DNA of 64,000 nt from Nocardia asteroides. GTDB taxonomy: Bacteria; Actinomycetota; Actinomycetes; Mycobacteriales; Mycobacteriaceae. Location: positions 434,001 through 498,000 of the forward strand of contig CP082844.1 in assembly GCA_019930625.1 (NCBI GenBank), read 5' to 3'. Positions 49,509-61,246 of the stretch are shown piece by piece (position 1 is the first letter of the stretch; every line of letters begins with the position of its first letter). The notes under the pieces are model-generated. The model was not told where the DNA came from, made no database searches, and saw only the letters and a list, made by a program, of their open reading frames with translations. The position numbers were made by a program, and so were the translations under genes.

Positions 49509-50432
49509 TCACCAGCCCCGCGCCGCCGCGAGCAGCCGGCGATAGACCAGCTCGACGTGCGAGCGGGCGGCGGGACCGGGACGACGCACCAGGAACGCCG
49601 TGTTGATCGGCGGGTCGTCCGGTTCCAGCAGCGTGACAAGCGCTCCGGAATCCAGTTCGGCGGCACAGAGATAGCGCGGCAGCACGCTGATCCCCGCGCC
49701 CGCCGCGACCGCCGAAGCCACCGCGCGTAGGTCGGAGACGACGACCGCGGCCTCGGCGGCGAGCCGGACACCGAAGACGTGCCGCCAGTACCGCCGCAGG
49801 ATCGGCAGGTCTGGGGCGTAGCTGACCAGTGGGATACCGGACAGTGCGGCCGGGCCCTTGGCCCGCGACAGCTCGCCGTCGACTCGCGCGGCGATCGGCG
49901 GCGCGGCGACGAGCACGAATTCCTCGTCGCACAGTGGTTCGGCGACCACTGTCCGGCCTCGAGGGCGGACGGTCGACACCACCAGGTCGAAGTGTCCCGC
50001 GCGCAGGCCGCCGAGCAGATCGTCGGACAGCCCGGCGGCGACCGCCAGCCGCACGCCCCGATCGACCAGCGGCGCGAGCGCCGGGAGCGCGTGGACCGCG
50101 AGGAACTCGGCGGGCCCGGCCAGCCGCACGGCGGGCTGGGGCGTGGGCTCGGCACGGTGGTCCGGGCCCGCTACGGTGTCCAGCGCGTCCAGGGGCGCGG
50201 CGACGCGCGCCGCCAACTCGGTCGCCGCCGCGGTCGGCGACACGCCGCGCGGCAGTCGCTCGAACAGTCGCGCGCCGAGCCGCTTCTCCAACGCCTGCAA
50301 TTGCCCGGTTACCGTCGGCTGGGACAGCCCGACCAGCCGCGCTCCCGCGGTGATCGATCCGGCCCGGTGTACGGCCAAGAACGTGCGCAGTTGGTTCAGA
50401 TCGACATTCCCATCGGAATCCCTATCGCTCAC
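49509..50432 (-). CDS. LysR-family regulator
   Basis: The 307-residue protein has the LysR winged helix (LNQLRTFLAVHRAGSITAGARLVGLSQPTVTGQLQALEKRLGARLFERL, about 12-62) and a two-lobed effector domain. The start is GTG. It converges on the XRE gene and precedes an FAD monooxygenase read in the same direction on the upstream side, but it is not divergent from an obvious target, so its regulon is unclear. Confidence 0.93.
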   Translation of the reverse strand: MSDRDSDGNVDLNQLRTFLAVHRAGSITAGARLVGLSQPTVTGQLQALEKRLGARLFERLPRGVSPTAAATELAARVAAPLDALDTVAGPDHRAEPTPQPAVRLAGPAEFLAVHALPALAPLVDRGVRLAVAAGLSDDLLGGLRAGHFDLVVSTVRPRGRTVVAEPLCDEEFVLVAAPPIAARVDGELSRAKGPAALSGIPLVSYAPDLPILRRYWRHVFGVRLAAEAAVVVSDLRAVASAVAAGAGISVLPRYLCAAELDSGALVTLLEPDDPPINTAFLVRRPGPAARSHVELVYRRLLAAARGW

Positions 50433-50520
50433 AGCGAAATTCTATTCTTCCGCTGACGCGAGTCGCGCAGGAACGGGCCGTCCAGCCGATCGGCCGGACC
50501 GGCGGGCGTTCTCGGTGCTC

Positions 50521-51723
50521 CTAGGCCGCCGCGAGCTCGCTGTCGGCCGGCGCGTCCCAATCGATGCGGTAGCGCTGCTCGGGTCCCATGGTCTTCTCCG
50601 GTTTCATCACGGTCTTGGCCATGAGCGGCATGAGCAGCCGCATTACTCTGCGCGCCACCGGCCCCGGCGTCTTGCTGTGATTGATCTTCGCGGCGCGAGC
50701 GGCGATACCCTCCACACGGTCGCGCCGCAAGCGCTCGTAGACGGCGAACGCCTCCGGGGCGGGCAGATCACGCAGGCAGCGGGCCAGCTGCACGGCGCTC
50801 TCGATCGCCAGCGACGCGCCTTGGCCGGAACTGTTGGACGGGGCGTGCACCGCGTCGCCCACCAGTACCATCCGTCCGCGATACCAGTGCGGCACCGGCG
50901 GCATGATGTGCAGCGCGCCGGTCACTTCCAGCTCTTCCTCGGTGGTACGGCGGGCCAACTCGCCGCCAGGGGTGTCATCGCGGTAGGTCTCGCGCAGGAT
51001 CTCCAACCAGTGTGCGTTCGGGATCGCCCGCGCCGCGGTGAGCGACAGATACTCCTTGTGCGGCAGGTTCGCTCCCCACGCGACACGGCCGTCGCCGACC
51101 GGCCAGTACAGGTAGTACGCCCGCTTGCCGAACGCGAAAGTCATCGTGTCGGGCGCGAGGTCGGCGGCGCACTCGGTGATCGCACCGAAACCCAGCATGC
51201 CGGTGTAGGCGGGGCCCGGCGCGTCCGGGTCGATCAACGTGCGCACCGTCGAGCGGATGCCGTCCGCGCCGATCAGCACGTCGGCGGTGGCCGTGCTGCC
51301 GTCGGCGAACCGGGCGACGATGCCCGTCTCCCGCTCACCTACATCGACCAGGCGCTTGTCGTACTCGAACGGCACCCCCGCGGCGACCGCGTGCCGGTGC
51401 AGCGTTTGGTGCAATTCGCTGCGATCGACCAGTTGGAGGGGAGGCACATCGGCGAGGCCGGGCAATGCGAGCACCTTGTCTCCAACCGCCATGTTCATCT
51501 TCGACACCGGTTGCGCGATCGCACGGACGGGGTCGCCCGCTCCGATGATGTCGAGGGCGGCGATGCCGTTGGGCGCGAGGGCGAGCCCGCTGCCTATGCC
51601 ATAGGAAGGGCCGGGATAAGCCTCGTAGACGCGAGCTTCGATGCCCGCTTTGCGCAGGGCGGTCGCGACCACGGGGCCGGCGATTCCGCCACCGATCACC
51701 AGGGCGGTACGTGTTTCGGACAT
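50521..51723 (-). CDS. FAD-dependent aromatic-type monooxygenase
   Basis: The 400-residue PHBH-fold flavoprotein has the FAD GxGxxG motif (LVIGGGIAGPVVATAL), a mid-sequence DG motif (VLIGADGIRSTVR), and the GD motif MVLVGDAVHAPSNSSGQGASLAIESA. It hydroxylates or epoxidises an aromatic or cyclic substrate with NAD(P)H. The ATG follows CTGGAGACACCC. It resembles TetX/rifampicin-monooxygenase-like single-component enzymes in layout; the substrate is unknown. Confidence 0.93.
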   Translation of the reverse strand: MSETRTALVIGGGIAGPVVATALRKAGIEARVYEAYPGPSYGIGSGLALAPNGIAALDIIGAGDPVRAIAQPVSKMNMAVGDKVLALPGLADVPPLQLVDRSELHQTLHRHAVAAGVPFEYDKRLVDVGERETGIVARFADGSTATADVLIGADGIRSTVRTLIDPDAPGPAYTGMLGFGAITECAADLAPDTMTFAFGKRAYYLYWPVGDGRVAWGANLPHKEYLSLTAARAIPNAHWLEILRETYRDDTPGGELARRTTEEELEVTGALHIMPPVPHWYRGRMVLVGDAVHAPSNSSGQGASLAIESAVQLARCLRDLPAPEAFAVYERLRRDRVEGIAARAAKINHSKTPGPVARRVMRLLMPLMAKTVMKPEKTMGPEQRYRIDWDAPADSELAAA

Positions 51724-51855
51724 GGGTGTCTCCAGGATTCGTGCGATACGGGGTTTCGGTTCCCGAACCGACGCGCGTCACCCACCCGGTTATCCTGTGG
51801 TTGCCAGCCTTGTAGCCGGGTGCGCGTTCGCGGGCGCGGTTCGAGACTGTTTCGA

Positions 51856-51898
51856 TCGGGCCCGGCGGCGGTGTTGCCGCACCTCGCCGGGCCCGATT
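51856..51898. terminator. Terminator hairpin after padR
   Basis: ATCGGGCCCGGCG pairs perfectly over 13 bp with CGCCGGGCCCGAT across a 17-base loop. It lies seven bases beyond the stop of the minus-strand PadR gene and about 130 bp upstream of the monooxygenase start, separating the two transcription units. Confidence 0.85.
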
Positions 51899-51905
51899 TC
51901 CGGCA

Positions 51906-52550
51906 TTAGTTCTCGGCCATCCCCCTCTCCACCAGTTCGGTGACCTCGGATGGCGGCATGCCGCGGTCGTGCCACGCGCGCCACTGCTCCAGCCCCGGGA
52001 AGGTGCCCCCGGTCAGCTCGTCGCGCAGCGAACGCGTCCATGCCGCCTCGGCTTCCAGCATCGTGAGCGCGAACTCGGACTCGACGATGAACAGGCGAGG
52101 CAGCGTGCCCGCCAAGCCGTCGAGTTCACCGCGCAGGCGCTCGATCGTCCGTTTCAGCGCTTCGAGGCGCGTGCCGAGCAGGTCGACCACTTCGGCGGGC
52201 GGGAGCACCGCGAGAATGGACAGGCCCGCGACGAACCGATGATGTTCCTGCTCGGGAGTCGACAGCAGTTCCCTGGTCCAATCGGCCATCTCGGCGCGGC
52301 CCGCGTCGGTGATCCGGTAGATCACCCGCTCCGGCCGCGCACCGGCCCGTTCGCTGCCGACCACTTCGAGGAAACCGACCTTGGCCATGTTCTGCACGAC
52401 CGTGTAGAGCGAGCCCCACTTGATCGCCATGTCCTGGTCCTTGCCCCGCTCGCGCAAGGTCTGCGCGATCTCGTAGCGGTGCATCGGACGCTCGATGATC
52501 ACCGACAGCACCGCGAGCGCCAGCAGGTTGTCCACCTTGCGTTTCTTCAT
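51906..52550 (-). CDS. PadR-family regulator
   Basis: The 214-residue protein has the PadR winged helix (LALAVLSVIIERPMHRYEIAQTLRERG, then WGSLYTVVQNMAKVGFLEVV, with a wing ERVIYRITDAGR) and the long C-terminal dimerisation domain of the larger PadR subfamily. It follows a DHA2 multidrug exporter gene on the same strand after 58 bp that contain an inverted repeat, so it likely regulates that exporter and itself. Confidence 0.93.
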   Translation of the reverse strand: MKKRKVDNLLALAVLSVIIERPMHRYEIAQTLRERGKDQDMAIKWGSLYTVVQNMAKVGFLEVVGSERAGARPERVIYRITDAGRAEMADWTRELLSTPEQEHHRFVAGLSILAVLPPAEVVDLLGTRLEALKRTIERLRGELDGLAGTLPRLFIVESEFALTMLEAEAAWTRSLRDELTGGTFPGLEQWRAWHDRGMPPSEVTELVERGMAEN

Positions 52551-52573
52551 AGCGGCGCCTCCCTACTCGTTCA

Positions 52574-52597
52574 CGAATATACGTGTGCGAGTATTCG
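52574..52597. promoter_or_regulatory. Inverted repeat between exporter and padR
   Basis: CGAATA (52574-52579) and TATTCG (52592-52597) form a perfect 6-bp inverted repeat with further partial symmetry (TAC with GAG) inward. It lies in an AT-rich stretch that also provides -10-like hexamers for padR on the minus strand. It is a candidate PadR site. Confidence 0.5.
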
Positions 52598-52608
52598 GGC
52601 GCAAGCGC

Positions 52609-55645
<3,037 letters not shown>

Positions 55646-55718
55646 GGAACGTCCTTCCTGGTGAAGCGGACCGTTCGGCGGCGCGGCGAACACGCCGCCG
55701 AACGGGGTTGAGGGGAGG

Positions 55719-55955
55719 TCAGCCGCGCCCCGGGATGCGCAGCGGGCGTTGCGGCTTGGCGCGATAACCCGTGGTGGACCGAATCGGCTCGGTGTCCCGT
55801 CGCCCTCGGCGCACTGCGCTCGGGTAGGGCCGAACGGGCGGGGTGACGCGGGCCGCGGCCACGTCGCGGGCAGCACCGCTCATGTCGTCCCCTTCGGTGC
55901 GGAGCAGGCGAATCGCGGTTTCGAGGACGGAATGCGCGGTGGTCTTGTCGGCCAT
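55719..55955 (-). CDS. Small basic hypothetical protein upstream of the sigma factor
   Basis: The 78-residue protein begins MADKTTAHSVLETAIRLLRT and has a helical N-terminal third and a basic, Pro/Arg-rich disordered remainder (VRPYPSAVRRGRRDTEP). No domain is recognised. It is likely in one operon with the group-2 sigma factor downstream; the ATG follows AAAGGGATC. It could be an unrecognised modulator of that factor, but nothing in the sequence proves it. Confidence 0.6.
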   Translation of the reverse strand: MADKTTAHSVLETAIRLLRTEGDDMSGAARDVAAARVTPPVRPYPSAVRRGRRDTEPIRSTTGYRAKPQRPLRIPGRG

Positions 55956-56075
55956 GGTGGCTGATCCCTTTCGGTCGAGGGTGGAGCTGATGCGGGTCGG
56001 GGTCGCTTCGACAAGTCCGTGGTTCATGGTGCTGCCGCTCCTTCGTTCCGATGACGAACACAAACTTAGAATGAG

Positions 56076-56104
56076 CATAAAAATATGTCAAGAGCATTTT
56101 TATG
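56076..56104. promoter_or_regulatory. AT-rich operator upstream of the TetR gene
   Basis: CATAAAAAT (56076-56084) and ATTTTTATG (56096-56104) form a perfect 9-bp inverted repeat with an 11-base spacer, standing out in GC-rich DNA. It sits between the sigma operon and the TetR gene and is its likely autoregulatory site; it could also act on the sigma operon. Confidence 0.75.
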
Positions 56105-56127
56105 TCGGGTTCAGCTATGGTGATGAC

Positions 56128-56766
56128 ATGAGCACAGCCGACCTCGGGCTCCGGGCCAAGAAAAAGCAGCAGACCAGGGAGAACATCTCCCATCACGCGA
56201 CCGCGCTGTTCCTGGAACACGGCTTCGACAAGGTGACGATCGCCGACGTCGCCGCCGCCGCGCAGGTCGCGAAGATGACGGTCACCAACTACTTCCCTCG
56301 CAAGGAAGATCTCGCACTGGACCTGCACGAGGTGTTCGTCGACCAGCTCGCCCGCGTCGTGCGCGAGCGCGCGTCCGGCGAGTCGGCGCTCGCCGCGCTA
56401 CGGCGGGACTACCTGGCCGCCGTGGCCCGGCAAGATCCGGTGGTGGGCTTCTCCGGGCCCGAATTCGCCCGCATGATCACCGACAGCCCCGCGCTGACGG
56501 CCCGGCTGCGCGAGTTCCACGACGAGCGTGAACAGGCGCTGGCCACCACCCTCGCGGCGGAAACGAGCGCCGCGGCCACCGACATCACACCTCGCGTCGC
56601 GGCCGCGCTGCTCGGCGGCGTGCATCGCGTCCTGTTCGATGAGACCCTGCGCCGCACGCTCGACGGCGAATCCGGCGACCGCATCGCCACCGCCCTCACC
56701 GAATACATCGGCAGCGCGTTCGACACGCTGGAGCAAGCGATCGGCGACTACGCCGTCCGCGATTAG
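56128..56766 (+). CDS. TetR-family regulator
   Basis: The 212-residue protein has a helix-turn-helix at about 15-60 (TRENISHHATALFLEHGFDKVTIADVAAAAQVAKMTVTNYFPRKEDL) and a helical ligand domain (EFARMITDSPALTARLREFH). The long helix Lys-rich start (LRAKKKQQTREN) is typical. A strong AT-rich palindrome lies just upstream. It is divergent from the small protein/sigma operon and converges, with stop codons overlapping, on a second TetR gene. Confidence 0.93.
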   Translation: MSTADLGLRAKKKQQTRENISHHATALFLEHGFDKVTIADVAAAAQVAKMTVTNYFPRKEDLALDLHEVFVDQLARVVRERASGESALAALRRDYLAAVARQDPVVGFSGPEFARMITDSPALTARLREFHDEREQALATTLAAETSAAATDITPRVAAALLGGVHRVLFDETLRRTLDGESGDRIATALTEYIGSAFDTLEQAIGDYAVRD

Positions 56767-57404
56767 CTCTCCCGCGGCCGCTCGATCAACGCCATGGCGA
56801 TCGGGACGAGCAGATCGACGAGCTCGGCCGCCGTCGGACGCGGATCGGCGAGTACCCACTCGTGCGCCAAGCCGTTGATCGCGCCGATCAAAGCGCTCGC
56901 ACCCCACCCCGGCGCGCCGCGCACCCTCGAGCCCGGCGCCACGACCGGCACCACATGAGACTCCAGCACCGACGCCCAGCCGTGGCGGCGTTCGCGACGG
57001 TGGCGCTCCATCCCGTCGCTCACCCCGACCACTTCGATGAAGGCGACCTTCGCGCGATAGGGATCGGAACCGATCGATTCGAGGTAGGCCGTCACCACGG
57101 CGGTCATCGCGGCGGGCAGGTCGAACCGCGGGTCGAGTTCACCGATCCGGGCGAGCACGGCGGCGGCGGCCTCGTCCTGGATCCGGTCGTACGCGGCGAC
57201 CAGAACGTCTTCCCTGGTCTGGAACTCCTCGTAGAACTGCCGCTTGGACAGGCCCGCGGCCGCGCAGACGTCGGCCAGCGAGCAGTTCGCGTAGCCGCGT
57301 TCGGCGAAGATCCGGGTGGCCGCGTCGAGGAACCGCAGGCGCCGCTCGGCCTTCCGCTCCGCGACAGCACGCCCGCCGTACTGTCTACCCGCTGTCGCCG
57401 TCAC
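56763..57404 (-). CDS. TetR-family regulator
   Basis: The 213-residue protein has RLRFLDAATRIFAERGYANCSLADVCAAAGLSKRQFYEEFQTREDVL as DNA-binding part and an effector domain with FIEVVGVSDGMERHRRERRHG. The start is uncertain (GTG 57404 or 57413). It is divergent from a short-chain dehydrogenase gene that has a CTTACT/AGTAAG operator before its start, a motif common for TetR proteins, so it probably controls that gene. Confidence 0.92.
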   Translation of the reverse strand: MTATAGRQYGGRAVAERKAERRLRFLDAATRIFAERGYANCSLADVCAAAGLSKRQFYEEFQTREDVLVAAYDRIQDEAAAAVLARIGELDPRFDLPAAMTAVVTAYLESIGSDPYRAKVAFIEVVGVSDGMERHRRERRHGWASVLESHVVPVVAPGSRVRGAPGWGASALIGAINGLAHEWVLADPRPTAAELVDLLVPIAMALIERPRES

Positions 57405-57644
57405 ATCTCTCACCGTAGCGAAATCCCGGCGACCACGGACTATTCCCATAGGCGGAGACCGAGCGACTTCGTTCTTGCGGTCTCCACCAGGACCCCGCAT
57501 ACTTATGGCAAATCTGAGACCGACAGGGATCACATATGCGGCTCAGAGCACGATGCGAAGCTCGTGTCGCGGCTGCGTTCCGGGGCGTGAACTCTCGCGT
57601 CTGAGACGATCGATGCCGAATGCCGTCGAAACCTTCCCCCGAAA

Positions 57645-57660
57645 CTTACTCCAAAGTAAG
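57645..57660. promoter_or_regulatory. TetR-type operator before the SDR gene
   Basis: CTTACT and AGTAAG form a perfect 6-bp inverted repeat with a four-base spacer, directly before the ATG at 57669. The TTACT-n-AGTAA type is a frequent TetR target in actinobacteria. The divergent TetR at 56763-57404 is the candidate ligand-responsive protein. Confidence 0.7.
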
Positions 57661-57668
57661 GTTGGCCC

Positions 57669-58544
57669 ATGGCGTGGAAACCAAGTGAGATCCCGGATCA
57701 GACGGGACGCACCTTTGTCATCACCGGCGCGAACGGCGGCCTGGGCGCCGTCGCCACGAAAGTCCTGGCGTCCAAGGGCGCGACCGTGATCATGGCCTGC
57801 CGCAACCCGGTCAAGGCGAAAGAGGTCGCCGGGGCCATCGACGGCGACGTCCGGGTGGCCGAACTGGACCTGGCCGACCTGGCCTCGGTGCGCAAGTTCG
57901 CCGACGACAGCGACGAGATCGACGTCCTGATCAACAACGCGGGCCTGATGAACCTCCCGTTCTCGCGGACCAAGGACGGTTTCGAAACCCAATGGGGCGT
58001 CAACCACCTCGGACACTTCGCGCTCACCGGACTGCTGCTGGACCGGATGACCGATCGGGTGGTCACGCTCTCCAGCATCGCGCACAAGCAGACCCCGAAG
58101 CTGCGGATCGACGACCTCGACTACCAGAACCGCCGCTACCAGCGCAATCTCGCCTACGCCCAGTCCAAGCTGTGCAATCTGATGTTCGCGCGGGAACTAC
58201 AGCGCCGACTGGCCGAATCCGGCTCGCGCAAGCGCTCCTACGGTGTGCACCCCGGCGTCTCGGCCACCGACCTCTTCGCCCACACCGAGACCCCGCTCGA
58301 CTACATCTCCAAACCGTTCATCCGGCTGATCGGACACTCACCCGCCAAGGCAGCGCACTCGACGCTGTTCGCCGCGACCATGCCCGATGCCGACCCCGAG
58401 GTCTACTGGGGGCCCACCTGGCTGTTCGGAACCCAAGGGCCGGTCAAGGCCGCGCCGTCCACCCGCCTGTCGCAGAACAGGGAGCTCTGGCAGCGACTGT
58501 GGGCCGAGTCCGAACGCAAGACCGGCGTCGTCTACTCGTTCTGA
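57669..58544 (+). CDS. Short-chain dehydrogenase (retinol-dehydrogenase-like)
   Basis: The 291-residue SDR has the cofactor motif ITGANGGLGAVAT, NNAG (INNAGLMNLP), catalytic Ser in VVTLSSIAH, and YxxxK in NLAYAQSKLCNLMFA. This matches the classical family related to mammalian retinol dehydrogenases and to mycobacterial SDRs. It reduces or oxidises an alcohol/ketone with NAD(P)H. The inverted repeat close to its start and the divergent TetR indicate ligand-controlled expression. Confidence 0.95.
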   Translation: MAWKPSEIPDQTGRTFVITGANGGLGAVATKVLASKGATVIMACRNPVKAKEVAGAIDGDVRVAELDLADLASVRKFADDSDEIDVLINNAGLMNLPFSRTKDGFETQWGVNHLGHFALTGLLLDRMTDRVVTLSSIAHKQTPKLRIDDLDYQNRRYQRNLAYAQSKLCNLMFARELQRRLAESGSRKRSYGVHPGVSATDLFAHTETPLDYISKPFIRLIGHSPAKAAHSTLFAATMPDADPEVYWGPTWLFGTQGPVKAAPSTRLSQNRELWQRLWAESERKTGVVYSF

Positions 58545-58615
58545 GCCGGACGCCGCTCGGGCGCGGTCCGGACTCGACCCCGTCCGGCGCGGCATCCAGG
58601 CCGACGGAGGCTGCC

Positions 58616-58652
58616 GTGCCCGTCAACCGTGTGCCCGTCAACCGTGTGCCCG
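58616..58652. repeat. 15-bp tandem repeats
   Basis: GTGCCCGTCAACCGT is repeated twice perfectly, with a third partial copy (GTGCCCG). Each copy begins with a possible GTG start codon. The same unit length, with a different sequence, occurs at 13457-13501. Confidence 0.8.
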
Positions 58653-58720
58653 GCCCGCTGTGCACGCCCGAACTCCTGAGCGTGAGCGCCGCGCGTGGCG
58701 CGCTCGACGGCACCGGCTGA
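58616..58720 (+). CDS. Candidate 34-residue repeat peptide
   Basis: A GTG five bases after GGAGG opens a 34-codon frame: VPVNRVPVNRVPGPLCTPEL followed by 14 more residues to TGA. The first part is a 15-bp tandem repeat encoding VPVNR twice. The ribosome-binding site is as good as any in the window. It might be a leader peptide or a small protein; nothing recognisable follows. The next gene starts 113 bp downstream. Confidence 0.4.
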   Translation: MPVNRVPVNRVPGPLCTPELLSVSAARGALDGTG

Positions 58721-58833
58721 AGACCTGCTCCGACGCAGTCCGCTCGCGCGTCGCGATGATCGTGGCCACAGCGCGCGCGAGACGACGTACCTGGTTCTAC
58801 GGCCCGCGTAGTAGAACGGGTACCGTAGAAGCC

Positions 58834-59292
58834 GTGTCCGCCTCACCCCGCCGCTCGGCACACAACCGCCCGGCCCTGATCGCGTTGGTGATCGTGGCCG
58901 CGCTGGGCTGCCTGGCGCTGGCCTGGTGGCAGTGGGAACGGTACGAGTCCTCCAGCGGCACCGGCCAGAATCTCGGATACGCGCTGCAGTGGCCGCTGTT
59001 CGCGGGATTCGCCGTCTTCGCCTACTTCCGGTTCGTCCGGCTCGAGCGTGAAGCGAACGAAACGGAGGACGAGACCCCCCGGCGCACTCCCACCGCAGCC
59101 GGGCGCGCCGCGAAACCGATCGCTCCCACAGAACTGCCCGCGGGTCTGCTGCCCGAGCGCCCCAAGGCCGTTCGGGACGAGGACCCGGTGCTCGCCGAGT
59201 ACAACCGGTACCTCGCCGAACTGCACGCCAACGACATCGATGAGCAGGTCCGTTCGGCAGGCCTGCCCACCCGCGAGAGGAGCGCCGGTTGA
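58834..59292 (+). CDS. Two-helix membrane protein in the LprD position
   Basis: The 152-residue protein has a basic N-terminus and two membrane helices (about 12-30, ALIALVIVAALGCLALAWW, and about 47-64, QWPLFAGFAVFAYFRF), then a charged cytoplasmic tail (VLAEYNRYLAELHANDIDEQ). It precedes DUF3817 with a TTGA stop/start overlap, as lprD stands next to Rv1342c in M. tuberculosis. I see no lipobox, so the LprD comparison is positional. The GTG start has only GTAGAAGCC upstream. An inverted repeat TTCTACGG/CCGTAGAA (58795-58830) lies just before it. Confidence 0.8.
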   Translation: MSASPRRSAHNRPALIALVIVAALGCLALAWWQWERYESSSGTGQNLGYALQWPLFAGFAVFAYFRFVRLEREANETEDETPRRTPTAAGRAAKPIAPTELPAGLLPERPKAVRDEDPVLAEYNRYLAELHANDIDEQVRSAGLPTRERSAG

Positions 59293-59663
59293 CCACCAGC
59301 GAGAATTCCACCGAGACCAGCCAGACCACCGAGACCCCGGCCGCTGCCGGGAACGCCGCCAAAATCGGTCCGGCGCTCCTGCGCTACCGGGCGCTGGCCT
59401 GGATCACCGGACTCTGGCTGCTGCTGCTCACCGGCGAGATGATCGCCAAGTACGGCTTCGACGTGCAGACCCCCAGCTGGATCGCCGTCGTGCACGGCTG
59501 GGTGTATTTCGTCTACCTGCTGTTCACCGCCGACCTCGCGGTCAAGGTCCGCTGGCCGGTCCTGCGCACCGTCGGCACTCTGCTCGCGGGCACCATCCCC
59601 CTGCTGTCGTTCTTCGTCGAGCACGTCAACGCCAAGCAGGTCAAGCAGGACTTCGGCGTCTGA
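59289..59663 (+). CDS. DUF3817 integral membrane protein
   Basis: The 124-residue protein has a Ser/Thr-rich N-terminal tail and three membrane helices, with RYRALAWITGLWLLLLTGEMIAKYG and GWVYFVYLLFTADLAVKVRW, the DUF3817 pattern. The start is TTG overlapping the TGA of the previous gene, indicating coupling. It corresponds to Rv1342c next to rdgB in mycobacteria. The function is unknown. It converges on rdgB with 14 bp between stops. Confidence 0.9.
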   Translation: MTTSENSTETSQTTETPAAAGNAAKIGPALLRYRALAWITGLWLLLLTGEMIAKYGFDVQTPSWIAVVHGWVYFVYLLFTADLAVKVRWPVLRTVGTLLAGTIPLLSFFVEHVNAKQVKQDFGV

Positions 59664-59677
59664 CCCCAGGCCCGCGC

Positions 59678-60289
59678 TCAGCCGTCGGCCAGCGCAGCCA
59701 GCGCGGGCGTCAACTGGGCCAGCGCCCGGCCGCGATGCGACATCGCGTCCTTCTGCGCGGGCGTCAACTGGGCCGCGGTGACATCGCCGCCCTCCGGGAC
59801 GAACAGTGGGTCGTAGCCGAAACCGCCGTCGCCCACCGGCTTCCGCCCGATCACGCCGGGCCATTCGCCGCGCACCACGGTCTCCACGCCGCCGGGCACC
59901 ACCAGCGCGCAGGTCGACACGAACCGCCCGCCGCGGCGCTCGTCCGGCACATCGGCCAGTTGTGCCAGCAGCAGCGCGTTGTTGGTCGCGTCGTCGCCGT
60001 GCTTGCCGGACCAGCGCGCCGACAGCACGCCGGGCATCCCGTTCAACGCGTCCACCTCGAGACCGGAGTCGTCGGCGACACAGGCCAACCCGGTGGCCGC
60101 GGCGCCGTCGCGCGCTTTGGCCAGCGCGTTCTCCTCGAACGTCGCGCCGGTTTCGGGTGCTTCGTCGTACGGGGGAACGTCGTTCAACCCGACGATCTCG
60201 ATACCGGTGATACCCGCCGAATCGAGAATGCGGCGCAGCTCCTTCAATTTCTTGGCGTTGCGGCTGGCCACCAGCAGACGGCGGGTCAT
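59678..60289 (-). CDS. rdgB: Non-canonical purine NTP pyrophosphatase (RdgB/HAM1)
   Basis: The 203-residue protein hydrolyses dITP, ITP and XTP to the monophosphates, keeping deaminated purines out of DNA. The family motifs LLVASRNAKKLKELRRIL (start), TFEENALAKA, the catalytic CVADDSGLEVDAL and GGFGYDPLFVP are all present. The ATG overlaps the rph stop (TGATG), so the two are coupled, as in mycobacteria. Confidence 0.96.
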   Translation of the reverse strand: MTRRLLVASRNAKKLKELRRILDSAGITGIEIVGLNDVPPYDEAPETGATFEENALAKARDGAAATGLACVADDSGLEVDALNGMPGVLSARWSGKHGDDATNNALLLAQLADVPDERRGGRFVSTCALVVPGGVETVVRGEWPGVIGRKPVGDGGFGYDPLFVPEGGDVTAAQLTPAQKDAMSHRGRALAQLTPALAALADG

Positions 60290-61059
60290 CACTTCTTCTT
60301 CGCCTCGGCCGGCTCCGGAAGCACACCGGGATACGGCAGCGCCAGCGCCTCTTTCTGCACGACGAACAGCTGCTCACAGCCCGCGAGCGCGGAATCGAGC
60401 AGCTTGTCCAGCGTGGAGCGCGGGAAGGTGGCGCCCTCGCCGGTGCCCTGGATCTCCACCAATGTCCCGGTGTCGGTCGCGACCACGTTCATGTCGACCT
60501 CGGCGCGCGAATCCTCCTCGTAGGGCAGGTCCAAGCGCACCCGGCCGTCGACCACGCCCACACTCACCGCGGCGATCGCGCACGAGATCGGCTGCGGGTC
60601 GGCCAGCGCGCCTGCCGCGCCGAGATAGGTCACGGCATCCGCCAGCGCCACGTAGGCGCCGGTGATGGCGGCCGTCCTGGTACCACCATCGGCTTGGAGC
60701 ACATCGCAGTCGATCGCGATGGTGTTCTCACCGATCGCGGCCAGGTCGATGCAGGCGCGCAGCGAACGGCCGACCAGCCGGCTGATCTCCTGGGTCCGTC
60801 CGCCGACTCTGCCCTTCACCGATTCACGCCCGCTGCGGGTGTGCGTCGCGGCGGGCAACATCGCGTATTCGGCGGTGAGCCAGCCCAACCCGGAGTCACG
60901 CCGCCACGGCGGCACACCCTCGGTGACGCTCGCGGTGCACATCACCCGCGTCTGACCGAACTCCACCAGCACCGAACCGGCTGGATGCGTGGTGAATCCC
61001 CGGGTGATCCGGACCTCGCGGAGCTCATCGTCCGCCCTGCCATCGGCTCGTCTCGACAC
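60289..61059 (-). CDS. rph: Ribonuclease PH
   Basis: The 256-residue phosphorolytic 3'-5' exoribonuclease trims tRNA 3' ends. It has the RNase PH core: [51 protein letters not shown], and [23 protein letters not shown]. The GTG start gives a length close to the mycobacterial enzyme. It precedes rdgB with one-base overlap. The 188-bp gap to the upstream phosphodiesterase gene contains no gene and probably a promoter. Confidence 0.96.
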   Translation of the reverse strand: MSRRADGRADDELREVRITRGFTTHPAGSVLVEFGQTRVMCTASVTEGVPPWRRDSGLGWLTAEYAMLPAATHTRSGRESVKGRVGGRTQEISRLVGRSLRACIDLAAIGENTIAIDCDVLQADGGTRTAAITGAYVALADAVTYLGAAGALADPQPISCAIAAVSVGVVDGRVRLDLPYEEDSRAEVDMNVVATDTGTLVEIQGTGEGATFPRSTLDKLLDSALAGCEQLFVVQKEALALPYPGVLPEPAEAKKK

Positions 61060-61246
61060 GGGGCACAGCCTACTGTGTCTGATCGGCCGCGCCTTCGCGC
61101 GGCGTGTTCGCGGCCCCCCTTGTGGCTCGCGGGCCGCGAACGGCGAATGCTCGGTCTCGCTTCGCTCGGGTGCCACACAAGGGTTCGACGTCTCGAGTCT
61201 CGAGTGCGGTGGCGGTTCGCGCCGGTGGTGGCGGATCCGGATGCGA

